Of a DNA stretch of 64,000 bases, positions 24,513 to 32,010 are shown one piece after another (the stretch's first letter is position 1; each line of letters begins with the position of its first letter). The notes under the pieces are model-generated. The model was given only the letters and a program-made list of their open reading frames with translations, ran no database searches and was not told the origin of the DNA. Both the position numbers and the translations under genes were made by a program. This stretch comes from Nanobdellota archaeon (GTDB lineage Archaea > Aenigmatarchaeota > Aenigmatarchaeia > QMZP01), in NCBI GenBank assembly GCA_018816245.1, contig JAHIVW010000004.1:1-64000 (forward strand). The letters are read 5' to 3'.

Positions 24513-25058
24513 ATGTTGACCTACGAATCCTTGCGAACCTTTTTGGAAAACGAGAAACGAACAAACAAACTCGCTGAACTTCCTGAAGACTTCTTTGCCC
24601 AAGCGCACGCCTATCTCGAACAGAAGGCAAAACTGAAGGAAGGGACCGAGGATGTATGGGAAGCGGAGTCTGCGCGTCGTGCACTGTCTGACTTGCTCGA
24701 CATCCGCGAACACAAGATTCTGACACTCGCGCTTTTTGCGGTCCGTAGCGGGGTCCAGCCAGGATCGCTCACACCATCAGAAAAAGATTTCTTCACCCAA
24801 ATCGTGTCAGAGTTGAAGGCCTTTCGAAACAGGAGAAAGGAAGATCTCGAAGGACCAAGCGAACCACTCACCCTGATTTCATTCACCGAGGATGTTCCTG
24901 AGTTTGTTGCACTGAATCTCAAGACCTATGGGCCGTTCAAAACAGGAGACGTGGCAACCATTCCCCAGCCACAGGCTGAGCTCCTGCAAAAGCAGGGGAA
25001 AGCGCGCCCGATTGCGCATAGGCATTTAAATGCTCCCCAGCAAAGGGAAGTCCTATGA
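24513..25058 (+). CDS. Replication factor GINS
   Basis: A 181-residue protein from ATG 24513 (MLTYESLRTFLENEKRTNKLAELP). The helical A domain comes first. A small C-terminal B domain follows (EFVALNLKTYGPFKTGDVATIPQPQAELLQKQGKA), as in Gins51/Sld5-type archaeal GINS. It would bridge MCM and the GAN/Cdc45-like nuclease at the fork. The last bases overlap the L44e start (ATGA). Confidence 0.85.
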   Translation: MLTYESLRTFLENEKRTNKLAELPEDFFAQAHAYLEQKAKLKEGTEDVWEAESARRALSDLLDIREHKILTLALFAVRSGVQPGSLTPSEKDFFTQIVSELKAFRNRRKEDLEGPSEPLTLISFTEDVPEFVALNLKTYGPFKTGDVATIPQPQAELLQKQGKARPIAHRHLNAPQQREVL

Positions 25059-25342
25059 AATACCCCAAGTCCCTGACAACACTGTGCCCGACCTGCAAGA
25101 AACATACTGTTCATACCGTGAAGCAGGCCAGCAAGAAGACCCGAGGGAAGGCACGGACGAACTCTCAAGCCAACCGGCGCAAGAACCGCCTGAAGCGCGG
25201 CTACGGTGGCCACGGAAAGTATTCCAAACCGGCCGTGAGTAAGAAGCCAACCCAGAAGCTCGATCTCAGGTTCGCGTGCAAGGACTGCGGGAAGAAGCAC
25301 ACCCGGAAAGGGTTCCGTGTGAAAAAATTCGAGTTGACGTAA
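25055..25342 (+). CDS. rpl44e: Ribosomal protein L44e (eL42)
   Basis: A 95-residue zinc protein: YPKSLTTLCPTCKKHTVHTVKQ and RFACKDCGKKHTRKGFRVKKFEL supply the CxxC pairs, with a basic middle (RKNRLKRGYGGHGKYSKPA). It sits near the ribosomal E site. Start overlaps GINS; S27e follows after 2 nt, the common archaeal order. Confidence 0.96.
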   Translation: MKYPKSLTTLCPTCKKHTVHTVKQASKKTRGKARTNSQANRRKNRLKRGYGGHGKYSKPAVSKKPTQKLDLRFACKDCGKKHTRKGFRVKKFELT

Positions 25343-25344
25343 CT

Positions 25345-25509
25345 ATGCCAGGAAAATTCATTAGAGTCAAGTGCAAGTGTAAGAACGAACAAGTTATCTT
25401 TGAGAAGGCAACAACAACGGTCCGGTGCCTGGTCTGCCAGGAACCATTGGTGAAAGTGACCGGAGGAAAGGCAGACATCCTTGTTGCTGTCGCCGGGACA
25501 GCGAAGTAA
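25345..25509 (+). CDS. rps27e: Ribosomal protein S27e (eS27)
   Basis: A 54-residue protein, MPGKFIRVKCKCKNEQVIFEKATTTVRCLVCQEPLVKVTGGKA, with a C-x-C/CxxC zinc ribbon. Short, as usual in archaea. Co-transcribed with L44e and aIF2-alpha (2-nt gaps). Confidence 0.95.
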   Translation: MPGKFIRVKCKCKNEQVIFEKATTTVRCLVCQEPLVKVTGGKADILVAVAGTAK

Positions 25510-25511
25510 AT

Positions 25512-26270
25512 ATGAAAAAACAGGGCCTCCCGAAAAAGTATGATGTCGTGATCTGCAAGGTCACGAAGTTGTTCCCGAATTCCGCAACAGTCGAGATGAT
25601 CGAGTACGGAAAGTCGGGGATGGTGCATGTTTCTGAGGTCGCAAGCCGCTGGGTTCGCGACATCCGCGAGTTCTTGAAGCCGAACCAGATCGTCACATGC
25701 CGCGTCATGCGCGTCGACGGTGATCAGGTTTCTCTGTCGATCAAGCGTGTGCACAAGGAAGAAGCAGCCTCAACAATGAACGCGTACAACCGCGAGAAGA
25801 AGGCGGAGAAATGGCTGGAGCTTGCCGCACAGAAGCAAAAGAAGACACTCGAACAGGCATACAAAGAAGTTGGCGACATGCTCATTGAGGAGTTCGGAAG
25901 CTTATTCAAGGCATTCGATGTTGCTGCAAAGAAGCAGGAATTGTTGAAACAAAAGGGGATTACAAAAATGTGGATTGAACCAATCACTGAGATTGCAAAG
26001 AAGTCGATCGCAGACAAGACGTTCACGTTCAAGGCAAACCTTAATATCTCGGTCATCAGGCCGGATGGGATCGATGTGATTCAGAAGGCACTCGGGTCGC
26101 TTGACAAGACGTTGTCTGTGAAGTACATCGCCGCGCCGAAGTATGTTCTCTCAATCACCGGGAAGAACCCGAAGGAATTGGAAAAGAAACTCCACGAGGC
26201 AACAGAGACTGTTGAGAAACAGGTGAGAGCAGCGAAAGGGGAGTTTGCTGCTGAATTCGTCAAGAATTAA
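25512..26270 (+). CDS. Translation initiation factor aIF2 subunit alpha
   Basis: A 252-residue protein from ATG 25512. The N-terminal S1 domain (YDVVICKVTKLFPNSATVEMIEYGKSGMVHVSEVASRWVRDIREFLKPNQIVTCRVMRVD) comes first. A helical domain follows, then the C-terminal alpha-beta domain that binds aIF2-gamma. It is part of the heterotrimer that delivers initiator tRNA. Standard archaeal order L44e-S27e-aIF2a; the usual following nop10 gene is not seen here and SRP54 comes next. Confidence 0.95.
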   Translation: MKKQGLPKKYDVVICKVTKLFPNSATVEMIEYGKSGMVHVSEVASRWVRDIREFLKPNQIVTCRVMRVDGDQVSLSIKRVHKEEAASTMNAYNREKKAEKWLELAAQKQKKTLEQAYKEVGDMLIEEFGSLFKAFDVAAKKQELLKQKGITKMWIEPITEIAKKSIADKTFTFKANLNISVIRPDGIDVIQKALGSLDKTLSVKYIAAPKYVLSITGKNPKELEKKLHEATETVEKQVRAAKGEFAAEFVKN

Positions 26271-26325
26271 CCATCTTAAAATCAATTCTGACATTCCTTT
26301 TAAACCTCACCCGGAAAGAAATCCC

Positions 26326-27651
26326 ATGGTCCTCGAAGGACTCGGTTCAAGCTTGAAGGGTGCGTTCAAACGCGCTGCAGGCATCAGCACACTCGATAAA
26401 GAGACTGTTGATGCGATCGTGCGGGACATCCAGCGGGCACTGCTAACAGCAGACGTTGATGTCTCGATGGTGTCCGAGCTCTCGGAAATTGTTCGCAAGC
26501 GTGTTCTGACCGAGAAGCTGCTTGAAGGAATGACCCCGAAGGAGCATTTTGTCACGATCCTGTACGATGAGCTGGTTAGGTTCCTCGGTGCCGAGCCCGG
26601 AGAGATCCCGCTCCAGAAGCAGCGGATTCTCGTCGTCGGATTGTTTGGATCGGGGAAGACCACAACCATCGGCAAGCTCGCAAAATACTTCAAGACACGC
26701 GGCTTGACGGTTGGCACTGTCGCCTGCGACACCTTCCGGCCAGCGGCAAAAGAACAGTTGGCACAAATCTCGAAACAGATTGGCGTTCCTATTTACAAAG
26801 AAGGGAATGAGCCGCACGACATTGCCAAGCAGGCACTGAAGAAAGCAAAGGAAGATGTTCTGATTTTCGATTCTGCTGGCCGTGACGCGCTCGACAAAGA
26901 GCTCGCAAAGGAATTGACCGACCTCGCCAAGGAAGTGAAGGCAAACCAAGTGTTGCTCGTCCTTCCCGCGGAAATTGGCCAGGCTGCGAAGAAACAGGCA
27001 ACTGAGTTCCACAAGCTGGCAGGCATCACGGGTATTATTATCAGCAAGATGGACGGAACCGCCAAAGGCGGTGGCGCGCTCGCTGCTGCTGCGGTTTCTG
27101 GCGCGAAAGTCGTCTTCCTGGGAACCGGCGAAAAGCTTGACAATCTCGACATGTACGATCCAAAACGATTTGTCGGACGGTTGATTGGTTATGGTGATGT
27201 GCAAGGATTGCTTGAAAAAGCGAAGCACGCTGGCATCTCCGAAGCGTCTGCGAAGAAGTTCGTGGAAGGGGACATCACGTTGGAAAGCTTCTACGAGCAG
27301 ATCGCCTCAATGAAGAAGATGGGACCCTTAAAGAAAATTTTGGAAATGGTTCCTGGGATGTCCAGCATGAAACTCCCCGGCGGTATGCTCGATATTCAAG
27401 AAGAAAAGATGACGAAGTGGAAGTATATTATTGATTCAATGACACAAGCAGAGAAGGATGATCCAAGCGTGCTCAAGGGTTCACGAATTGCTCGGATCGC
27501 GAAAGGATCAGGAACAACCGAAACCGATGTGAAAGATCTCCTGAAATCCTTCAATCAAATGAAGAAGATGATGAAGATGATCGGTGGTGAAAAGGGAATG
27601 AAGCGCGGCCGCATGCAGCAGATGATGCGGCAGATGGGAATGAAGTTGTGA
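26326..27651 (+). CDS. srp54: Signal recognition particle protein SRP54
   Basis: A 441-residue GTPase from ATG 26326 (MVLEGLGSSLKGAFKRAAG); a TATA-like TTTTAAAC lies about 27 nt upstream. Domains: N four-helix; G with P-loop GLFGSGKTTT, DTFRPAAKEQL, DSAGRD and SKMDGTAKGGG; M with methionine-rich KKMMKMIGGEKGMKRGRMQQMMRQMGM. Two small departures from consensus: F in place of Q in GLQGSGKTT, and S in place of T in DTAGR. It binds signal peptides and 7S RNA and docks to FtsY. Confidence 0.96.
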   Translation: MVLEGLGSSLKGAFKRAAGISTLDKETVDAIVRDIQRALLTADVDVSMVSELSEIVRKRVLTEKLLEGMTPKEHFVTILYDELVRFLGAEPGEIPLQKQRILVVGLFGSGKTTTIGKLAKYFKTRGLTVGTVACDTFRPAAKEQLAQISKQIGVPIYKEGNEPHDIAKQALKKAKEDVLIFDSAGRDALDKELAKELTDLAKEVKANQVLLVLPAEIGQAAKKQATEFHKLAGITGIIISKMDGTAKGGGALAAAAVSGAKVVFLGTGEKLDNLDMYDPKRFVGRLIGYGDVQGLLEKAKHAGISEASAKKFVEGDITLESFYEQIASMKKMGPLKKILEMVPGMSSMKLPGGMLDIQEEKMTKWKYIIDSMTQAEKDDPSVLKGSRIARIAKGSGTTETDVKDLLKSFNQMKKMMKMIGGEKGMKRGRMQQMMRQMGMKL

Positions 27652-27656
27652 TGTGT

Positions 27657-27773
27657 ATGGCGAAATTCAAGTGTCAAGCATGCGGTTGGGAAGGCAAACC
27701 GTTGTTCATGGAACCGGCAACACGGATGTGCAAGGAATGCCGGTCGATTGATATCAAGAAAGTGAAGGAGTAA
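27657..27773 (+). CDS. Small zinc-ribbon protein downstream of SRP54
   Basis: A 38-residue product, MAKFKCQACGWEGKPLFMEPATRMCKECRSIDIKKVKE, with CQAC and CKEC knuckles spaced to hold one zinc. It begins 5 nt after the SRP54 stop (an alternative ATG overlaps that stop), so it is probably translated from the same mRNA. Function unknown; perhaps an RNA-binding mini-protein. Confidence 0.7.
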   Translation: MAKFKCQACGWEGKPLFMEPATRMCKECRSIDIKKVKE

Positions 27774-27786
27774 AGAGGACAGAGCC

Positions 27787-28278
27787 TCATCGCATGTTCT
27801 TCTTCACGATGTTGATGAAGGCCAGCGGCTGCTGCGGTGTGATGAAGAAGTGTTTCTTTTGTTTTGTGGTAATGAGCACGCCGTCCTCGAAGTTACCCAT
27901 GGCAACCCAGGTCCTGCCAATACCGGGGAGATGATACAACCCGCCGAGGAAACTCGCACCGAACAACCGGAAGCCGAACGGGGTGGGTGTTTTCTGAACC
28001 GACGTGATTGTTTTTAAAGGAACCACGTTCGTGTTGAATATCCCGCGGATGAACAGGGTATCCCGGGTGACTGTAAACGTCATATTCGATGCCCGGTACA
28101 AGATGAAGATGATCAGCAGCATGACCGCGACATACACACCCACAAAGAGGGTGGTTGCAAAAACGTTCATGGCAGCGACGAGGGGAACACCGACCATGAG
28201 GATACCTAAGAAGATCAGAAGTCCTCCGTATAGTCCAATGATCCACCGTGAAAACCAGGGAGTAAATGTGTTTTTCAT
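27787..28278 (-). CDS. Membrane-anchored PH-like (DUF304-type) protein
   Basis: A 163-residue protein with two membrane helices near residues 12-35 and 42-62. A cytoplasmic bacterial-PH/DUF304-like domain follows: FTVTRDTLFIRGIFNTNVVPLKTITSVQKTPTPFGFRLFGASFLGG ... GVLITTKQKKHFFITPQQPLAFI. The pattern strand-xRGxFxxxxxPLxxIxxVQ is typical of this fold. It forms a pair with the membrane-bound regulator immediately upstream (1-nt gap). Confidence 0.72.
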   Translation of the reverse strand: MKNTFTPWFSRWIIGLYGGLLIFLGILMVGVPLVAAMNVFATTLFVGVYVAVMLLIIFILYRASNMTFTVTRDTLFIRGIFNTNVVPLKTITSVQKTPTPFGFRLFGASFLGGLYHLPGIGRTWVAMGNFEDGVLITTKQKKHFFITPQQPLAFINIVKKNMR

Positions 28279-28279
28279 C

Positions 28280-28798
28280 TCAAAACAATCCTTCCCGAAC
28301 CTCTTTTGTAAACCGGATCATATTCGTTTTTCCATAATCCTCTTTTTCCAAAACCCCGCGTTCAATGAGCCGCTTGATGATCCGGTGCGATCGCACCTTA
28401 CTCAGACCGGGCAATCGGGTAATTTCAGCCTGCAGAACCTTGCCGTTATTTTCAATCAGGCGGTTGATGACAATTCGTTCATCCTTGTTGAAGAACCGGA
28501 GGAGGATCTCTGTATTTTTTTTGAGCAAGCTTTCTTTCACGGTGATCCGCTGGGACATGAAATAGAAGGTTCCTGCTCCTGCCATGACTCCGAAGCCAAC
28601 GAGCAGGGGAATCAACTCCGTGAGGAACACGACCTGCTCCTCATGGGGACAATCCTCCCCGCAACTGGTCATTTCGAGAGCGAGCGATGCGTCGCGGAAG
28701 ATGTTCGACGCAGCGAAGGCGAATATCAGAAGTCCTACGATAACAAGAATGCCAGCCAGAAACTTTCGGTTTTCTTTCATGCATTCCTTTTCGTTCAC
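28280..28798 (-). CDS. Membrane-anchored winged-helix regulator
   Basis: A 172-residue protein. Two N-terminal helices (FLAGILVIVGLLIFAFAAS and LTELIPLLVGFGVMAGAGTFYFM) bracket a short loop containing CGEDCPHEE, a possible metal- or redox-sensing Cys-x3-Cys-x-His. The C-terminal winged helix (FFNKDERIVINRLIENNGKVLQAEITRLPGLSKVRSHRIIKRLIERGVLEKEDYG) should bind DNA. Such one-component membrane regulators are common in archaea. It likely responds to an envelope signal and may control the PH-like gene or the divergent exported cluster. Confidence 0.75.
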   Translation of the reverse strand: MNEKECMKENRKFLAGILVIVGLLIFAFAASNIFRDASLALEMTSCGEDCPHEEQVVFLTELIPLLVGFGVMAGAGTFYFMSQRITVKESLLKKNTEILLRFFNKDERIVINRLIENNGKVLQAEITRLPGLSKVRSHRIIKRLIERGVLEKEDYGKTNMIRFTKEVREGLF

Positions 28799-28909
28799 CT
28801 CTTTAAAAGGGTGGTTTCAAGGACCGGTTCATGATGGCTCTTATGCTACTGGTTTCAGGGTTTCATAAAAGCATATGTATGGTTTCACCCATGAATTCAA
28901 GCGATCAAT

Positions 28910-29515
28910 ATGAAATCCATTGTACTCGGGTTCCTCGTGGCAACGGTCGCCCTCATGGGGGGAGCGCTTGCCTGTGGCGAGAAGGACATCCAGTTTGTTG
29001 CTTCCTTGGAAGACAGTCAATACGTGATGGAGAAGTCATCCTGCACGGAGCTGTACTTCCCCAGCAACGGAGAATCCTTCCTGCTGGAAGAAGCCGATGT
29101 GCTCGTTACTGATCACCAAGCAAAACACATCCTTGAGTATTACCTCAGGGAAACGTATGGACCAGATGCGGCGATCACGGAGGGAGAAACAGAAGTGCCT
29201 GGCCATGAAGATCACCATCACGGCCACGGAAACCCGCAGCTCTCCCATGGTCACTACGCGTGGTCATTCAATGTCGTCGTGCCAGGGATGATGGACGGAA
29301 AGGCATTCCCGCTTTTTGTTGACATGCAAAGCGGGGATGTGTACGGCATCGGTTGTGGGTTCGGTGCAGGTGATGTCGTGTTCCATCCTGACCTGGCCGA
29401 CTATCCTGATGATGATCAGTCAGATGAAGCATACCACATGGACGATCAAGAAGAACTGCATGCGGCATGGGACCTTTCAACAATGTGGGGGTTCCTGACC
29501 CAGTTTTGGAGGTAA
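28910..29515 (+). CDS. Exported His-rich protein
   Basis: A 201-residue protein with a signal peptide (MKSIVLGFLVATVALMGGALACGE). Cleavage is likely before or near Cys22, so a lipoprotein-like anchor is possible. A metal-binding-looking EDHHHGHGNPQLSHGHYAW lies near residues 99-117, and an acidic DYPDDDQSDEAYHMDDQEE stretch near 163-181. It may bind transition metals outside the membrane. It starts the run of Cys/His-rich exported proteins to 30944. No family known to me. Confidence 0.72.
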   Translation: MKSIVLGFLVATVALMGGALACGEKDIQFVASLEDSQYVMEKSSCTELYFPSNGESFLLEEADVLVTDHQAKHILEYYLRETYGPDAAITEGETEVPGHEDHHHGHGNPQLSHGHYAWSFNVVVPGMMDGKAFPLFVDMQSGDVYGIGCGFGAGDVVFHPDLADYPDDDQSDEAYHMDDQEELHAAWDLSTMWGFLTQFWR

Positions 29516-29520
29516 TGTGA

Positions 29521-30192
29521 ATGAAGTATAGTGTTGGTGTCCAGTATGCGCTGCTGATAATTGCGGCAACGCTTATCGTATTCAATCAAGTTAGCCTGGC
29601 AACCCTGCACCCAGGACAGATGGTCACCGCGGCACCGGCAACAGATAAAACGAGTTTTGCCTATGCAGCGAGCGGTGATCCCGTCCAGGACGCGATTGAC
29701 GCTGTCTTGTTTACCGGATCGCCCGCCTGGAGCGATGGAAGCATTTCGTACGACGATATCGAGGGAAGCCTCGAAATCCTTGGGAACCTCGATCGGACAA
29801 TCCCCCTTGAATCACTTCCGGCGGATCTCAAAGAACGGTACATCGCCATTGGATCAAAGATTTCGTGTGAATATTGTTGCACAGCACCTTCGGTGATCTT
29901 CCCGGACGGGAATCCGGCGTGCGGCTGCTCGCATTCCTTTGCGTTGCGGGGGATTGCAAAGTACCTGCTCACCCAGTACGGCGATTCCTATACGGATGAG
30001 GAGGTCCTGTTTGAAATGACCGTCTGGAAGAACCTCTTCTTCCCGAAGAACACCGTTGAAAAGGCCGCGGCGCTGATTGCAAACAGGATGGATATCACGC
30101 CTGACGCACTGAACGATCACACCCTGTTGGAAAAGATTCAGGCCGGTGATCTCGGCTCGATTGGTGCTCCGGGCATGGTAGGAGGCTGTTGA
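29521..30192 (+). CDS. Exported Cys-rich protein ending in MVGGC
   Basis: A 223-residue protein with an N-terminal hydrophobic anchor (VQYALLIIAATLIVFNQVSL). The core SCEYCCTAPSV ... GNPACGCSHSFALRGIAKYLLTQYG ... WKNLFFP resembles an uncharacterised archaeal family with CxxCC and CxCxHS motifs, probably a metal or Fe-S site. The last residues are GAPGMVGGC. The next protein (30228-30440) ends in the same MVGGC. Placed 5 nt after the His-rich protein. Role unknown. Confidence 0.75.
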   Translation: MKYSVGVQYALLIIAATLIVFNQVSLATLHPGQMVTAAPATDKTSFAYAASGDPVQDAIDAVLFTGSPAWSDGSISYDDIEGSLEILGNLDRTIPLESLPADLKERYIAIGSKISCEYCCTAPSVIFPDGNPACGCSHSFALRGIAKYLLTQYGDSYTDEEVLFEMTVWKNLFFPKNTVEKAAALIANRMDITPDALNDHTLLEKIQAGDLGSIGAPGMVGGC

Positions 30193-30227
30193 TTTATATG
30201 TCTCAGCGTAAATCAAGGAGGAATACT

Positions 30228-30440
30228 ATGAAGGATGCCATCATCATCGTGGCGCTGCTCGCCCTTATTGTTTTCTCGGGCGTACAGGCCATGGAGATTG
30301 CAACCGTGAGAGGAAGTGAACAACATGCACTTGCAGACACCGCGCCTGACCCCACTCCACCAACCAAAACAAGCGATGCCGGTGCCTACAACCTTCCCAG
30401 CAATCTCGAAAACCTTAATGACATGGTCGGCGGCTGCTAA
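30228..30440 (+). CDS. Small exported protein ending in MVGGC
   Basis: A 70-residue protein from ATG 30228, chosen over upstream codons because AAGGAGG sits 7 nt before it. The N-terminal helix MKDAIIIVALLALIVFSGVQA is a signal or anchor. A short, Pro/Thr-rich spacer (DPTPPTKTSD) leads to NLENLNDMVGGC. There is no folded domain. It looks like a carrier for the C-terminal motif. Confidence 0.7.
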   Translation: MKDAIIIVALLALIVFSGVQAMEIATVRGSEQHALADTAPDPTPPTKTSDAGAYNLPSNLENLNDMVGGC

Positions 30441-30449
30441 GGTACCTTT

Positions 30450-30944
30450 ATGATTTGCATTATTTCTCTTGTTGTTTTTTCAGTACTAGGACTGTTCTCA
30501 GCAAAGTACCGGTCCCTTGCCCGGATGGCGTTTAGCTGCGTCACCCGACGCCTGACGTTCCGCCCGTGTGAAATGGCATTTGACCAGAAGGTCCGGATGA
30601 AGCTCGTGGCAAAGCTGTCGGGAAGGTCTATGCCCCTCGCACGCTTTGTGAACAAGCGCTTCCAGATCCTCTCCTGGATCTTTACGGTCCTCCTGTTCGT
30701 AAGCCTCGCGTTCACCTCCTACAGTCTGTACAACCTTGCGGTATATGGATCCTGCGACCCCCACTCGGATATCTGCTACCTCAACCCGGCAACCTATCTC
30801 ACGGGTGGCGTCCCTGATTGCGGCTCCCAGCACTGTACTGAGGAAGGGTGTGACTGCGGCCCCCAAGACACGAACTGCACCCAGGAGAATAACTACACGG
30901 CCTGCGAGGGGAATTGCGACTGTAACGAGACGATTTGCGGCTAG
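30450..30944 (+). CDS. Membrane protein with Cys-rich tail
   Basis: A 164-residue protein. The N-terminal helix MICIISLVVFSVLGLFSAKYR is followed by a basic cytoplasmic segment with FSCVTRRLTFRPCEMAFDQKVRMKLVAKL. A second helix (ILSWIFTVLLFVSLAFTSYSLYNLAVYG) leads to an outside tail with at least a dozen cysteines (CDPHSDIC, CGSQHCTEEGCDCGPQDTNC, CEGNCDCNETICG). I recall similar proteins in DPANN genomes, where they are uncharacterised. A redox or metal role is inferred from the cysteines and from the neighbours. Confidence 0.75.
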   Translation: MICIISLVVFSVLGLFSAKYRSLARMAFSCVTRRLTFRPCEMAFDQKVRMKLVAKLSGRSMPLARFVNKRFQILSWIFTVLLFVSLAFTSYSLYNLAVYGSCDPHSDICYLNPATYLTGGVPDCGSQHCTEEGCDCGPQDTNCTQENNYTACEGNCDCNETICG

Positions 30945-31187
30945 TGGCCCGCCGGCAGGCTCCGGCATTTAAATCCGTAATCCAAGAAATCCATACGGTA
31001 AAAAGACAAGCTCGTCGCCTTGAAGGTGGGTGAGTATCGTGGACAAAAGGAAAAAACAGCGAGAAAAAAGTGAGTAACTGACAACACGATCCTGATTCTT
31101 TTTTCACTTTTCTTTCTTTTTCATGCGCCGATTCTGCAAAAGGAATGTCGTGGTTATTTACTTGATTAATAATTGTTAAACGTCTTG

Positions 31188-31925
31188 TTATATTCTCTTA
31201 ACTTTCTTTGATATTTTCCATAGTAGATTGAACTGCTTTCTGTATGATTCTGCAAGGTTCTCATTCTCTATCGTTATCGCGTAATTTGGGTTTCCCCATA
31301 TGATTATCGCTAATTTTCGATTGTAAACGTAAATGGGCGTTGTATTGAATGCCTCTTCTAAGATCCAACGATATTCTGTTTGGGGACCCTTGACAAAGTA
31401 GGTATCCCCTTCTTTTAGCAAAACCTTTTCTCTGCATTTCATTTTCTTGAGTTTTTTGAGATGTTGATCCAGAGCTGTTTTATCCTCTTCTATGAATTTT
31501 CTTTCATCGACGCCTGTAATAAGAACTTCGCCCGGCTTCTTCTGGAATTCGTTTATTATATCCCTATAGATTGTTTTGACAATTCCTTTTCCTTTAAATA
31601 CCTCTACAAAAGTATCTTCCCTGGGCAATTTTGTCAAATTGACCAGTTCAGGGAGTATTGATTTGAATTTCTCTTCTTTCTCTTTAAGTATTCCTAAGAT
31701 TTTCTCAGGATATATGCCTTGGAAATATTTCTTGTTGTTTTTGGTTACAAAACTGACGAAGCCTTTCTCAAGCAGCCTGTCCAAAGCATCATAGACAGCC
31801 TGTCTGTGCAGCCCTGAGCGCTCGGAAATTTCGTTGACAGATATCGACCCTTTCCTAAGAAGTGTGAGGTATACTTCCATTTCGTTGTTTGTAAGACCCA
31901 ACTCCTTTAAAATTTCCTTGTTCAT
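31188..31925 (-). CDS. TrmB-family transcriptional regulator (AT-rich)
   Basis: A 245-residue protein. The winged helix MNKEILKELGLTNNEMEVYLTLLRKGSISVNEISERSGLHRQAVYDALDRLLEKGFVSF is classic TrmB. The rest is a ligand-binding half (EVFKGKGIVKTIYRDIINEF ... LAIIIWGNPNYAITIENENLAESYRKQFNLLWK). AT-rich and lysine-rich unlike the core genes, like its divergent neighbour at 32011, so the pair may have arrived together. The 243-nt gap 30945-31187 shows no gene. Confidence 0.87.
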   Translation of the reverse strand: MNKEILKELGLTNNEMEVYLTLLRKGSISVNEISERSGLHRQAVYDALDRLLEKGFVSFVTKNNKKYFQGIYPEKILGILKEKEEKFKSILPELVNLTKLPREDTFVEVFKGKGIVKTIYRDIINEFQKKPGEVLITGVDERKFIEEDKTALDQHLKKLKKMKCREKVLLKEGDTYFVKGPQTEYRWILEEAFNTTPIYVYNRKLAIIIWGNPNYAITIENENLAESYRKQFNLLWKISKKVKRI

Positions 31926-32010
31926 ATCACGATATTTCCTTTTTAAAGTTAAATATTAGTAAAATACTTTACTACAAAGAATTAAATAGTAAGTTTCTGA
32001 GCAATTAAGC

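Noticed and set aside
31150-31187. TTGTTATATT near the end of the AT-rich TrmB gene as another operator
   Set aside because: Only one half-site is present and it lies at a gene 3' end.
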